The position numbers and the translations under genes were made by a program. The notes under the pieces were generated by a model. That model did not search any database. It saw only the letters and a list, made by a program, of their open reading frames with translations, and had not been told where the DNA came from. A stretch of 31,660 nt of DNA from an uncultured Collinsella sp. (GTDB taxonomy: Bacteria; Actinomycetota; Coriobacteriia; Coriobacteriales; Coriobacteriaceae). The stretch spans positions 1-31,660 of the forward strand of contig CALJNY010000281.1 in NCBI GenBank assembly GCA_937981515.1. Direction: 5' to 3'. Positions 21,863 to 30,465 of this stretch are shown here, in pieces; within the stretch, counting starts at the first letter, position 1; the number at the start of each line of letters is the position of its first letter.

Positions 21863-22939
21863 ATGAGTCTGATTGATGATCTGGTCAAACTCGAGGAAGA
21901 GGCCAAGGAGCTCGTCGCAGGCGCCGACGACGCCGCAAAGCTCGAGGCCGCACGCGTTGAGCTGCTCGGCCGCAAGGGTCGCATCACCGGCCTGATGCGC
22001 ATGATGGGCAAGCTCGCCCCCGAGGATCGTCCCATGATGGGCAAGCGCGCCAACGAGATGCGCCAGCTGATCGAGGGCATGCTTGACGAGCGCACCACCG
22101 AGATGAAGGCCGCCGCCCTCAAGCACGCACTCGAGCACGAGGCCGTCGACATCACGCTGCCGGGCATCCGTCCGCAGATCGGTCACCAGCACCTGATCAA
22201 GCAGATCATCGAGGAGGCCGAGGACATCTTCTGCGGCATCGGCTACACCGTCGAGTCCGGCCCCATGGTCGACACCTCCTACTACAACTTCACTGCGCTC
22301 AATGCTCCCATGGATCACCCGAGCCGCTCGGCCCGCGATACCTTCTACGTGGTCGACAACAACCCCGGCAGCGTCGCGCCCCCCGAGGCACACGCCCATG
22401 GCGAGTCCGACGTGCTGCTTCGCACCCAGACTTCGGGCGTGCAGATCCACACCATGGAGTCGCAAAAGCCGCCCATCTACATGATCTGCCCGGGCACCGT
22501 CTATCGTCCCGACACGGCCGACGCCTGCCACCTGCCGCAGTTCAACCAGATCGAGGGCCTGGTCGTCGACGAGGGCATCACCTTTGGCGACCTCAAGGGC
22601 ACGCTCGACTACTTTGTTAAGTGCATGTTTGGCGAGGATCGCAAGACGCGCTACCGCCCGCACTTCTTCCCCTTCACCGAGCCTTCCTGCGAGGTGGACG
22701 TGAGCTGCCACGTGTGCGGCGGCAAGGGCTGCAACTTCTGCAAGCACAGCGGCTGGATCGAGATCCTGGGCTGCGGCATGGTCGACCCCAACGTCCTTAT
22801 CAACTGCGGCATCGACCCCGAGAAGTACACCGGCTTCGCCTTCGGTATTGGCGCCGAGCGCGTCGCGGCCCTACGCTACGACCTGCCGGACCTGCGCACG
22901 TTGATGACGGGCGACATGAGGTTCTTGAACCAGTTCTAG
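21863..22939 (+). CDS. pheS: phenylalanine-tRNA ligase alpha subunit
   Basis: Catalytic subunit of the alpha2-beta2 PheRS that charges tRNA-Phe. 358 residues. A coiled-coil N-terminus (about 1-90) is followed by the class II core. Visible core motifs are GPMVDTSYYNFTALN, the motif 2 region RYRPHFFPFTEPSCEVDV, GWIEILGCGMVDPNVL, and motif 3 GFAFGIGAERVAALRYDLPD. A CHVCGGKGCNFCKHSG segment inserts four or more Cys residues that may bind zinc. ATG at 21863 has AAGGGAAG upstream; frames reaching into the T-box are artefacts. pheT follows 63 bases later, and both lie under the T-box leader. Confidence 0.97.
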   Translation: MSLIDDLVKLEEEAKELVAGADDAAKLEAARVELLGRKGRITGLMRMMGKLAPEDRPMMGKRANEMRQLIEGMLDERTTEMKAAALKHALEHEAVDITLPGIRPQIGHQHLIKQIIEEAEDIFCGIGYTVESGPMVDTSYYNFTALNAPMDHPSRSARDTFYVVDNNPGSVAPPEAHAHGESDVLLRTQTSGVQIHTMESQKPPIYMICPGTVYRPDTADACHLPQFNQIEGLVVDEGITFGDLKGTLDYFVKCMFGEDRKTRYRPHFFPFTEPSCEVDVSCHVCGGKGCNFCKHSGWIEILGCGMVDPNVLINCGIDPEKYTGFAFGIGAERVAALRYDLPDLRTLMTGDMRFLNQF

Positions 22940-23002
22940 AACGCTTTCTTCTTAGTTGCAGTTTCCGGCTCAAAGCCGCATTTATGAAATGAGACCAGTT
23001 AT

Positions 23003-25456
23003 ATGCGCGTTTCTTACGACTGGCTCAAGACCATGATCGATATTCCGGAGGATCCCAAGACCCTTTCGGACGAATATATCCGTACCGGCACCGAGGTCGA
23101 GGCGATTGACACCGTGGGCGAGTCCTTCGACCACGTGGTGACCGCCAAGGTGCTCACCAAGACCCCGCACCCCGATAGCGACCACATGTATGTGTGCTCG
23201 GTCGATGTGGGCGACAAGAATCTCGACGCCGACGGCAACCCCGCTCCACTGCAGATCGTCTGCGGCGCGCAGAACTTTGAGGCCGGCGACCACATCGTCA
23301 CGGCCATGATCGGCGCTGTCCTGCCCGGTGACGTCAAGATCAAGAAGAGCAAGCTTCGCGGCGTCGTGTCCATGGGCATGAACTGCTCCGCGCGCGAGCT
23401 CGGCCTGGGCGGCGACCACTCCGGCATCATGATCCTGCCCGAGGATACGCCCTGCGGCATGCCGTTTGCCGAGTACGTGGGCTCGAGCGACACCGTGCTC
23501 GACTGCGAGATCACGCCCAACCGTCCCGACTGCCTGTCCATGATCGGCATGGCCCGCGAGACCGGCGCCATCTTCGACCGTGATTTCCACGTTGAGCTGC
23601 CCGCCATCAAGGCCGAGACCGGCCGCGCGACCGACGACGAGCTTTCCGTCGAGATTGCCGACGAGGGTCTGTGCGACCGCTATGTTGCCCGCATCGTGCG
23701 CAACGTGAAGGTCGGCCCCTCGCCCGACTGGATGGTCAAGCGCCTCAACGCCCTGGGCGTGCGCCCGCACAACAACATCGTCGACATCACCAACTACGTG
23801 ATGATGCTCACCGGTCAGCCGCTGCACGCCTTTGACCTGGACACCTTTGCCGAGCGCGATGGCCATCGCCGCGTGGTGGTTCGCGCCGCCCAACAGGACG
23901 AGAAGTTTACGACCCTCGACGGCGAGGAGCGCACGCTTGACGCCGGCATGGGCCTCATCACCGACGGCGAGCGCCCCGTGGCGCTGGCCGGCGTTATGGG
24001 CGGCATGGATTCCGAGATCGAGGACGACACCGTCGACGTGATGGTCGAGAGCGCCTGCTTCAACGCCGGTCGCACCTCGCACACTAGCCGCGACCTGTCG
24101 CTGATCTCCGACGCCTCCATTCGCTTTGAGCGCCAGGTCGACGAGACCGGCTGCGTGGACGTCGCCAACGTTACCTGCGCTCTCATCGAGGAGATCGCCG
24201 GCGGCGAGGTTGCTCCCGGCTATGTCGACGTTTTCCCCGCGCCCAAGACTATCGACAGCATCAAGCTGCGCCTGGCCCGCGTGCATGCCATTTGCGGTGC
24301 CGACATCGAGCCCGACTTTATCGAGCGTTCGCTCACCCGTCTGGGCTGCACCGTCGAGCGCGACGGCGAGGACTTCATGGTCACCCCGCCGAGCTTCCGT
24401 CCCGACCTGCCGCGTGAGATCGACCTGATCGAGGAGGTCCTGCGCCTGTGGGGCATGGGCCGCGTGACGGCGACCATCCCGGCTGCCAAGAACCATATTG
24501 GCGGCTTGACCCGCGAGCAGAAGCTCACCCGTAAGGTCGGCGAGATCCTGCGCGCCTGCGGCCTCAACGAGACCACGACCTTTGGCTTTGCCGCCCCGGG
24601 CGACCTGGAGAAGATCGGCATGTCCACCGAGGGCCGCGGTTGCCCCGTGGTGCTCATGAACCCGCTGGTGGCCGAGCAGACCGAGATGCGTCGTTCGCTG
24701 CTGCCGGGCCTGCTGCAGTCCGTTGCCTATAACGAGGCCCACGGCACGCCCAACGTGCACCTGTACGAGGTCGGCAGCCTGTTCCACGGTCGCGAGAACG
24801 CCAGCCTGCCCAAGGAGACCAAGTCCGTGGCGGGCGTGCTCTCGGGTCAGTGGAGCGAGCAGTCCTGGACCATGAAGTACCGCAAGCTGCGCTTCTTCTT
24901 TGGCAAGGGCATTGTCGAGGAGCTGCTCGCCCAGCTGCGCATCGAGAAGGTTCGCTTCCGTCCCGTCGAGGGCGAGGGCTACGCTTTCTTGCAGCCGGGT
25001 CGTGCGGCCGAGGTTCTGTCCGGCGGCACCGTGCTGGGCTGGGTCGGCGAGATTCACCCCGAGGCGCGCGAGGCTTGTGGTATCGATGAGGTTGTCGTTG
25101 CCTTTGAGCTCGATCTGGACAAGCTGATCAAGGGTGCCCGCAACCAGGAGAACTACCGCGAGTTCTCGCAGTACCCTGCCGTTGAGCACGACCTTGCTAT
25201 CGTGGTCGACAACACCGTGACCTGCGAGGATCTTGAGCGCCGTATTACCAGCGCCGGCGGCAAGCTGCTCGAGGGCGTGCGCCTGTTCGACGTCTACCGC
25301 GATCCCATCCGCATCGGAGCGGGCAAGAAGTCCATGGCCTTTGCGCTTACGTATCGCTCCGACGACCATACGCTCACCAGCGAAGAGGTCGAGAAGGCGC
25401 ACCAGAAGATCGTCACCAAGGTATGCAAGGGCGTAAACGGCGAGGTCCGCGGATAG
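23003..25456 (+). CDS. pheT: phenylalanine-tRNA ligase beta subunit
   Basis: Partner of PheS in tRNA binding, assembly and editing of mischarged Tyr-tRNA. 817 residues, full bacterial length. Order: N-terminal MRVSYDWLKTMIDIP domain; tRNA-binding EMAP-like domain about 45-155 (AKVLTKTPHPDSDHMYVCSV); B3/B4 editing domain about 210-390; B5 domain about 400-480; catalytic-like core; and FDX-ACB anticodon-binding domain at about 725-817 (REFSQYPAVEHDLAIVV). The ribosome site is weak (TGAGA), so translation may depend partly on pheS. A large antisense frame of 897 codons over this gene is a shadow of its GC-rich codons. A hairpin terminator follows about 110 bases after the stop. Confidence 0.97.
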   Translation: MRVSYDWLKTMIDIPEDPKTLSDEYIRTGTEVEAIDTVGESFDHVVTAKVLTKTPHPDSDHMYVCSVDVGDKNLDADGNPAPLQIVCGAQNFEAGDHIVTAMIGAVLPGDVKIKKSKLRGVVSMGMNCSARELGLGGDHSGIMILPEDTPCGMPFAEYVGSSDTVLDCEITPNRPDCLSMIGMARETGAIFDRDFHVELPAIKAETGRATDDELSVEIADEGLCDRYVARIVRNVKVGPSPDWMVKRLNALGVRPHNNIVDITNYVMMLTGQPLHAFDLDTFAERDGHRRVVVRAAQQDEKFTTLDGEERTLDAGMGLITDGERPVALAGVMGGMDSEIEDDTVDVMVESACFNAGRTSHTSRDLSLISDASIRFERQVDETGCVDVANVTCALIEEIAGGEVAPGYVDVFPAPKTIDSIKLRLARVHAICGADIEPDFIERSLTRLGCTVERDGEDFMVTPPSFRPDLPREIDLIEEVLRLWGMGRVTATIPAAKNHIGGLTREQKLTRKVGEILRACGLNETTTFGFAAPGDLEKIGMSTEGRGCPVVLMNPLVAEQTEMRRSLLPGLLQSVAYNEAHGTPNVHLYEVGSLFHGRENASLPKETKSVAGVLSGQWSEQSWTMKYRKLRFFFGKGIVEELLAQLRIEKVRFRPVEGEGYAFLQPGRAAEVLSGGTVLGWVGEIHPEAREACGIDEVVVAFELDLDKLIKGARNQENYREFSQYPAVEHDLAIVVDNTVTCEDLERRITSAGGKLLEGVRLFDVYRDPIRIGAGKKSMAFALTYRSDDHTLTSEEVEKAHQKIVTKVCKGVNGEVRG

Positions 25457-25566
25457 GGCTTGCGCTGGGAGCGTAGGGCCTGATGGCGGTTGCTGTGGCC
25501 TTTGCGTGACCGCGGTGTTCGGTATAAGGCACCGTTGATCCTGCATATATGACACGCGCATTACAT

Positions 25567-25603
25567 AACGGCGTGCTGCTTTGTCGGCAGCACGCCGTTT
25601 TGC
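25567..25603 (+). terminator. terminator of pheST
   Basis: AACGGCGTGCTGC (25567-25579) pairs perfectly with 25587-25599 around a 7-base loop, followed by TTGC. The T-run is short. The following promoter uses part of this loop as its -35. Confidence 0.65.
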
Positions 25604-25609
25604 TATGAT
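25581..25609 (+). promoter_or_regulatory. promoter of the nickel/cobalt ECF operon
   Basis: TTGTCG (25581-25586), a 17-base spacer and TATGAT (25604-25609). The -35 lies in the terminator loop and the spacer is the terminator 3' arm, so terminator and promoter are nested. Confidence 0.6.
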
Positions 25610-25619
25610 AGCCCGCGGC

Positions 25620-25647
25620 GTGTTACGAATCTGACAATGCGTAACAC
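25620..25647 (+). promoter_or_regulatory. NikR-type palindromic operator
   Basis: GTGTTAC (25620-25626), 14 bases, GTAACAC (25641-25647); the palindrome extends one more base inward. This equals the GTGTTAC-N13/14-GTAACAC operator reported for NikR in several bacteria and archaea, as far as I recall. It sits just after the transcription start, where a bound NikR would block transcription when nickel is plentiful. Confidence 0.6.
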
Positions 25648-25704
25648 TGACAAGGTGATTTAAGCGGCGTTGCAATTCTGTGCGTCGACAACCGGGAGGC
25701 GTAC

Positions 25705-26790
25705 ATGCACATTCCAGATAATTATCTGTCCCCGCAGACCGATGCCGTCATGGCGGTGGCAATGGTGCCCGTTTGGGTCCACTGCATCAAGAAGGTGCGC
25801 GCCACGCTCGATCGCGAGCACATGGCTTTCCTGGGCATCTGTGCAGCATTTTCCTTCTTGCTCATGATGTTTAACGTTCCGCTGCCCGGTGGCACCACTG
25901 GTCACGCCGTTGGCGGCGCGCTCATCGCGCTGTTGTTGGGCCCGGAGGCCGCTGCCATTGCCGTCTCGGTCGCGCTGGCGCTGCAGGCGCTGCTGTTTGG
26001 CGACGGCGGCATCCTGTCCTTTGGCGCCAACTGCTTTAACATGGCCTTCGTGCTGCCGTTTGCCGCTGCTATCGTGTTCCGTGCGCTCAACAGCCGCTTG
26101 CACGACAAGAGCTGGGGCACCTCGGTTTCGGCCATCGTAAGCGGCTGGGTCGGCCTGTGCCTGGCGGCCCTGTGCGCGGCAATCGAGTTTGGTATTCAGC
26201 CGATGCTCTTTACCAGCGCTTCGGGTGCGCCGCTGTACTGCCCCTTTCCGCTGTCTATTGCTATCCCTGCCATGTTGATCCCGCATATGCTGGTCGCCGG
26301 TGTCGTCGAGGGCGTGGCGACGGCCGCAATCTACGGTTTCATTAAGAAGACGGCGCCAAGCGTTATCGTCGGGCCCGAGGCCGTCGATGGTCAGCTTGCT
26401 GCCGAGGGCGCTGCTGCCAAGAAGACCTCGCTGGTCCCCACGCTCATTCTGGTCGCCGTGCTTGTCGTGGCCACGCCGCTGGGCCTGCTGGCCACGGGTG
26501 ACGCCTGGGGCGAGTGGGACGCCGAGGGCGCTGCAACTGCCGTCCAGGAGGCTGGCGACGACAGCCTGCAGGCTTCGGTCGGCCTCGACGCTCCGACGTT
26601 TGCCGATACACTGCCCACGGGCGATTATCTTCAGGCCTATTCCGAGGAGCAGGGCCTTGGCTTTGCCGGCCAGGCCGCGATGTATATTCTTTCGGGCGTG
26701 ATTGGCGTGGCGGTGCTTACCATTGCATTCCGTCTGGTCTCGCTGACGGTCAAGGAAAGCGGTGCTCATGGCAATAGCCGAGCTGCCTAG
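25705..26790 (+). CDS. ECF transporter substrate-binding subunit, NikMN-type (nickel/cobalt)
   Basis: Membrane S-component capturing Ni2+ or Co2+, 361 residues. The N-terminus MHIPDNYLSPQTDAV provides the metal site through the amino end and His2. His67 in PGGTTGHAVGG matches the His67 ligand of NikM. About seven helices follow (AIAVSVALALQALLFGDGG, NMAFVLPFAAAIVF and others). From about residue 240 there is an extra region with one helix (LIVAVLVVATPLGLLA-like), an extracytoplasmic loop (GDAWGEWDAEG) and a last helix (MYILSGVIGVAVLTIAF). That is the NikN-like part, so this is a NikMN fusion. MHIPDN rather than MHIPDG and the NikR-type operator favour nickel. ATG at 25705 has GGGAGG upstream. 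It is first in a cbiM-Q-O-like operon and overlaps the next gene. Confidence 0.88.
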   Translation: MHIPDNYLSPQTDAVMAVAMVPVWVHCIKKVRATLDREHMAFLGICAAFSFLLMMFNVPLPGGTTGHAVGGALIALLLGPEAAAIAVSVALALQALLFGDGGILSFGANCFNMAFVLPFAAAIVFRALNSRLHDKSWGTSVSAIVSGWVGLCLAALCAAIEFGIQPMLFTSASGAPLYCPFPLSIAIPAMLIPHMLVAGVVEGVATAAIYGFIKKTAPSVIVGPEAVDGQLAAEGAAAKKTSLVPTLILVAVLVVATPLGLLATGDAWGEWDAEGAATAVQEAGDDSLQASVGLDAPTFADTLPTGDYLQAYSEEQGLGFAGQAAMYILSGVIGVAVLTIAFRLVSLTVKESGAHGNSRAA

Positions 26791-27604
26791 CTGGCTTGCG
26801 GTCGAGCAGCGTTACGAGCCCGCGGGGGCTCGGCATCGTGTGATGCAAAAGAATGTCCTGCACCTGGCGAGCCTGCTTGAGCGGGTTCGCCTGGGTGGAG
26901 GCGCGCACGAGGGCGGGTCGATGGTCGATCGCGCCCTTTCTTGCGTTTCGGCTCCGGTGCGTCTGATGGGGATGTTCGTTTGCGTCCTGTGCGTGTGTCT
27001 GACGCAAAGCCCGCTGTACCTCATGTTGATGGCGGCCATTGCGCTGGTGCTCGTTGCCGTGCGCCCCGTACGCGGACTGCGCGCGACTTTTGTGCCGGCG
27101 TTGGCTGCCGCGGGGCTCGCGGTGGTTCTGGCGCTGCCCGCCTTGCTGCTGGACGCTTCTGCCACGGGCGCCATGCTCAAGATTGCACTCAAGACCTTCA
27201 TTAATGTGTCGCTGGTGCTGGGCGTTTCGTGGACGCTCACGTGGAGCCGCATGTCGGCGGCGCTCAAGATGCTGCATCTTCCCGACGAAGTTATCTTTAC
27301 GTTTGATATGGCTCTTAAGCACATCGAGGTGCTGGGTCGCACGGCGCATAATCTGTGCGAATCGGTCATGCTGCGCAGCGTGGGTCGTGCGCCTGCGGGT
27401 TTTTCGCGCACCGACTCGCTGGCGGGTATCATGGGCATGACCTTTATCAAGGCGATGGAATGCAGCCGCGCGATGGACGAGGCTATGCGTTGCCGTGGCT
27501 TTGTCGGTGCGTATCCGGCGCCCGCGCGCGCCGGGTTTGGCTGGCGCGATGCGGTCTATGCGGCCGGCGTGGCGCTGCTGGCAGTGTTGTGCGCCGTGCT
27601 GTAG
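26762..27604 (+). CDS. ECF transporter transmembrane component (CbiQ/NikQ)
   Basis: T-component linking the metal-binding subunit to the ATPase, 280 residues from the GTG start. Several hydrophobic helices are seen, for example LMGMFVCVLCVCLTQSPLYL, LMAAIALVLVAVRPV and ALAAAGLAVVLALPALLL. The coupling motif region SRAMDEAMRCRGFVG is the family's AMxxRGFxG motif. GTG at 26762 has AAGGA 5 bases upstream; ATG at 26768 is also possible. It overlaps the end of the NikMN-like gene by 29 bases, so translation is probably coupled. The substrate is set by the S-component, not by this gene. Confidence 0.87.
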   Translation: MLMAIAELPSWLAVEQRYEPAGARHRVMQKNVLHLASLLERVRLGGGAHEGGSMVDRALSCVSAPVRLMGMFVCVLCVCLTQSPLYLMLMAAIALVLVAVRPVRGLRATFVPALAAAGLAVVLALPALLLDASATGAMLKIALKTFINVSLVLGVSWTLTWSRMSAALKMLHLPDEVIFTFDMALKHIEVLGRTAHNLCESVMLRSVGRAPAGFSRTDSLAGIMGMTFIKAMECSRAMDEAMRCRGFVGAYPAPARAGFGWRDAVYAAGVALLAVLCAVL

Positions 27605-27650
27605 GCGCTGCTGGTTCCGGCTGGGGATGCAAATAGGGAAGGGCGACGTT

Positions 27651-28421
27651 TTGACGATCGATATGAATAATGCGGCGGGCACGAACGGTGCGGGCGGCGC
27701 CGAGGTCACGCCGCTCATCGAGCTGCGCGACGTAGTGTTCTCCTATGCGGGACATACGGTTGTCGATGGCGTGTCGCTGCAGGTCGATCGTGGCGAACTC
27801 GTTGCCCTGCTCGGTCCCAACGGCTGCGGTAAGACGACGATTATGCGCCTTATTAACGGCCTTGAACTCGCGGACGCAGGGGCATACCTGTTTGACGGGC
27901 ACGTGATCGATGCGGCGTTTCTAAAGGATTCCGCGGCCGCTCAGCGTTTTCATCAGCGCGTTGGCTTTGTGTTCCAGAATGCCGACGCCCAGCTGTTCTG
28001 CGCTACGGTGGGTGAGGAAGTTGCTTTTGGTCCCGCGCAGATGGGGCTGCCGGCAGACGAGCTCGAGCGCCGCGTGCGCGATGCCATGGGGCTGTTCCAG
28101 GTTGCCGACCTTGCCGACGCCTCTCCCTATCAGCTCTCGGGCGGGCAAAAGAAGCGCGTTGCGCTGGCTGCGGTGGTGTCGATGAACCCGGATATCTTGG
28201 TCCTCGACGAGCCTACCAATGGGCTCGACGAGGATTCATGCGATATCGTGGTCAACTTCTTGCTGGCCTACGTCGCGGCGGGTAAGACGGTCTTGATGAG
28301 CACGCATCACCAGGATTTGGTGCGACGCCTAGGTGCCCGTGCAATCTATATCGATCGATATCACCATGTGGTCGAGGCGCCTTCGCCGTCGTATGGAACC
28401 GAAAGCGGTGCTACGGACTAG
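27651..28421 (+). CDS. ECF transporter ATP-binding component (CbiO/NikO)
   Basis: Cytoplasmic ABC ATPase that powers the metal importer. It has Walker A GPNGCGKTT, a Q-loop in VFQNADAQLF, the signature LSGGQKKR, Walker B ILVLDEPTNGLDE and the switch histidine in MSTHHQD. An alternative ATG at 27627 or 27663 would change the N-terminus by 8 or 4 residues. I chose TTG at 27651 because GGAAGGG lies 7 bases before it; this start is uncertain. It is the last gene of the operon, 46 bases after the T-component. Only one ATPase is present, so the complex would use a homodimer. A small hairpin, GCTACG/CGTAGC, follows the stop. Confidence 0.9.
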   Translation: MTIDMNNAAGTNGAGGAEVTPLIELRDVVFSYAGHTVVDGVSLQVDRGELVALLGPNGCGKTTIMRLINGLELADAGAYLFDGHVIDAAFLKDSAAAQRFHQRVGFVFQNADAQLFCATVGEEVAFGPAQMGLPADELERRVRDAMGLFQVADLADASPYQLSGGQKKRVALAAVVSMNPDILVLDEPTNGLDEDSCDIVVNFLLAYVAAGKTVLMSTHHQDLVRRLGARAIYIDRYHHVVEAPSPSYGTESGATD

Positions 28422-28466
28422 TTGCTACGTAGAGCGTGCGTAGCTGCCCGCGCGGCTTTGCCGTGA

Positions 28467-28475
28467 TGGTATAGT
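28467..28475 (+). promoter_or_regulatory. extended -10 promoter of the phospholipase-like gene
   Basis: TGGTATAGT is a TG-N-TATAGT extended -10, 26 bases before the chosen ATG. The -35 is weak, as expected for this type. Confidence 0.5.
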
Positions 28476-28500
28476 TATCCAGGTTTTTATGGGGGTGGCT

Positions 28501-29349
28501 ATGCCAAGCTGGAACATTCATATCGCTCAGACGGAGCGTTTGCTGGAGCGCACCGGTGCGCTTGCCAAGAGCGTGCGCGACCGCAATGCCTTTTTGTTTG
28601 GTTGCGTGGTTCCGGATATCTTCGTGGGCTATATGGTCCCTGGCATCGCCGATCCCATCCCGTACCGCATTACGCACTTTGCCAAGCCTGAGCCCATCCC
28701 TAAGCCTCGTGAGCATGAGTTCTGGGATGCCTATGTGGCGCCGTTGCTTAAAAGTTCGCCTACCGGTGCACCGGCCGCGGCGACCTCGATTATCGAGGAA
28801 CGCGAGCGACTGAACCGCGTGCACTATCCCCAGCGCTACAAGGATGCCGAGCCGGTTGTCGGTCCCGGCGCTCGTGAGTTCTCGCTTGCGTCCGAGGACG
28901 TGGCGCAGTCGTTGCTCGATTTGACACTGGGCGTCTGGTCGCATCTGGTGGCCGACACGGTATGGAATACGCGTGCGAATCAGTACCTGGAGGCGCACGG
29001 CGGCAAGCCGTGTGAGGAGTTCCGCATTAAAAAGCAAGGCGACTTTGACTGGTTTGGCAAGACGCTGGGCATTGTTTCCATCCCGCGTGCGACCGATCGC
29101 CTGTATACCGCTGCGACGCGTTTTGGGCAGTATCCCATCCATAAGGAGTATGTGCTCAAGACCATCGGCGTCATGCACGAGATTGTGCGCGAAAACCCCG
29201 GCGAGCCCGATCATCCGCCGTATCGCCTGCTAACCGAGGAGTTTTTCGATGCAACGTTTACCGAGGTCATCGAGCTGACCGAGGCAGGCTTTGCGGCTCG
29301 CGTTGCTGCTTCTGACGTTCCTGCAGTCCCCCTGATCGCTAGCTGCTAG
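28501..29349 (+). CDS. zinc-dependent phospholipase C-like family protein
   Basis: 282 residues, starting MPSWNIHIAQTERLLERTG. It resembles the Zn_dep_PLPC group (PF00882): His7, Asp39 in FLFGCVVPDIFVGYM, His59 in RITHF, and His148 with Asp152 in GVWSHLVADTVWN, spaced like the metal-ligand sets of that family. There is no clear signal peptide, so it is probably cytoplasmic and the phospholipase activity itself is uncertain. Such proteins are common and uncharacterised in anaerobes. ATG at 28501 has GGGGGTG upstream; an in-frame ATG at 28489 lies too close to the transcription start. It converges with the next gene, and the two stop codons share the tetranucleotide CTAG. Confidence 0.78.
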   Translation: MPSWNIHIAQTERLLERTGALAKSVRDRNAFLFGCVVPDIFVGYMVPGIADPIPYRITHFAKPEPIPKPREHEFWDAYVAPLLKSSPTGAPAAATSIIEERERLNRVHYPQRYKDAEPVVGPGAREFSLASEDVAQSLLDLTLGVWSHLVADTVWNTRANQYLEAHGGKPCEEFRIKKQGDFDWFGKTLGIVSIPRATDRLYTAATRFGQYPIHKEYVLKTIGVMHEIVRENPGEPDHPPYRLLTEEFFDATFTEVIELTEAGFAARVAASDVPAVPLIASC

Positions 29350-30419
29350 CTGACCGGCCTGGCAGTGAACAACTCATCCCAATCGACAAGCAGCTCTTGC
29401 CGTAGGGTATCTTCGGCAGTGCGCTCCTGTTTGGTCTTTGGGATGTAGGGGAGCCCCGCCTTTTTATGAATGAGCTCGGCGATGCTATCAAAGCTCTTCT
29501 TGTCCTTGATTTGCTCATAGGTTATCTGGATAACGTCATAGCCCATGCTTGTGAGGGCGGTGGTGCGCTCGGCATCGGAGAGGCTTGCGGCTTCGTTGTC
29601 ATGGGCGGAGCGGCCTTGGCATTCCAAAATGACGCCCATGCTGTCGGTGTTGCTCTCTATGAGGATATCGGCGTAGCAGCAGGTTTTGTCATACAGTGAG
29701 CGCGCGGCGTCGCTGAGTGGGATGCGCACGTTGTTGGTGATGCCGATACCCAGGCCGCCCTCGTCACGGGGGAGTGAGACGAGTATGGATGTTTGGACTT
29801 CGAAAGGCGAGGCAGTTTGCCCCGTCATGCGTTTTGCGGCCCAACGGAGTTGTTTGACGCCGCGCAGGCCTGCGGCTTGCTTGGCGAACGTGGCGATATC
29901 CGTTGCGGTAAGAAGCGGCGTGCGCTTCCACAGGTTAGTGCCATTGCCCTTGGTGTCGACAACGCGTTTCCAACCACAGTCGGGCGGAATGAGCATAAGC
30001 GAAATAGCTTCATCGAGTTGTTGTTGCGTTCGCTCGCAGGGCTTAAACACTGCAAAGGAGCCGCACATCTCGTAGCAAGCCATGAGTAACTGGTTGCGTG
30101 AGACCTGCGTAGCAAGGTTGAGCAGTGTGAACTCCGGGGATGTGACATCAAACCCATGCTCAGTCTGCCTAAACGACCCCGGAGGTGGCTCTCGGGTTAG
30201 CAGACGGCTATGGAATAGCTTTCCGTTCGCGCGCTGTTTTCTTTCGCTCACGAATCTCCAAACTGGTGTGCCGAGCAAGTCTTTAAATACTGGCTGTTTT
30301 GAGTAATGCACCAAGCGATGGTCATGGTCAGGCGGCAGGATTGCCGGATAGAGTCCCAGTATCTGGGGCGGGGTGCGATAGTACTGAAAAGCCGTGGGTC
30401 CGCAGGCAAGAAATGACAT
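29346..30419 (-). CDS. DUF559/AbiEi-like protein with PD-(D/E)XK residues
   Basis: 357 residues. The C-terminal half fits a DUF559/Vsr-like nuclease fold: Glu207 in SPFEVQTS, Asp251 in CYADILIES, Glu266-x-Gln268 in GVILECQGRSAH, then an Asp/Arg helix and GYDVIQIT. The N-terminal half (SPEFTLLNLATQVSRNQLLMACYEMCG) resembles the regulatory domain found in AbiEi-type antitoxins and in DUF559 proteins of actinobacteria. No partner toxin (AbiEii-like) is adjacent. It could be a regulator, a nuclease or a defence-related protein; none is shown. The start at 30419 lacks a strong ribosome site. Codon use is less GC-biased than in the flanking genes, which suggests transfer. A 4-base stop overlap ties its end to the convergent gene. 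Confidence 0.72.
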   Translation of the reverse strand: MSFLACGPTAFQYYRTPPQILGLYPAILPPDHDHRLVHYSKQPVFKDLLGTPVWRFVSERKQRANGKLFHSRLLTREPPPGSFRQTEHGFDVTSPEFTLLNLATQVSRNQLLMACYEMCGSFAVFKPCERTQQQLDEAISLMLIPPDCGWKRVVDTKGNGTNLWKRTPLLTATDIATFAKQAAGLRGVKQLRWAAKRMTGQTASPFEVQTSILVSLPRDEGGLGIGITNNVRIPLSDAARSLYDKTCCYADILIESNTDSMGVILECQGRSAHDNEAASLSDAERTTALTSMGYDVIQITYEQIKDKKSFDSIAELIHKKAGLPYIPKTKQERTAEDTLRQELLVDWDELFTARPVS

Positions 30420-30465
30420 AGCGATCCGATCGTTTGGGCGTAGTTTGGGCTAGAAAAGCTATCGG

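Noticed and set aside
22982..25675. 897-codon open frame antisense to pheT
   Set aside because: A shadow of GC-rich codons; pheT is unmistakable and the antisense product has no recognisable domain or ribosome site.
25610..25704. cobalamin riboswitch upstream of the metal operon
   Set aside because: No B12-box-like consensus; the leader is short and is better explained by the NikR-type palindrome.
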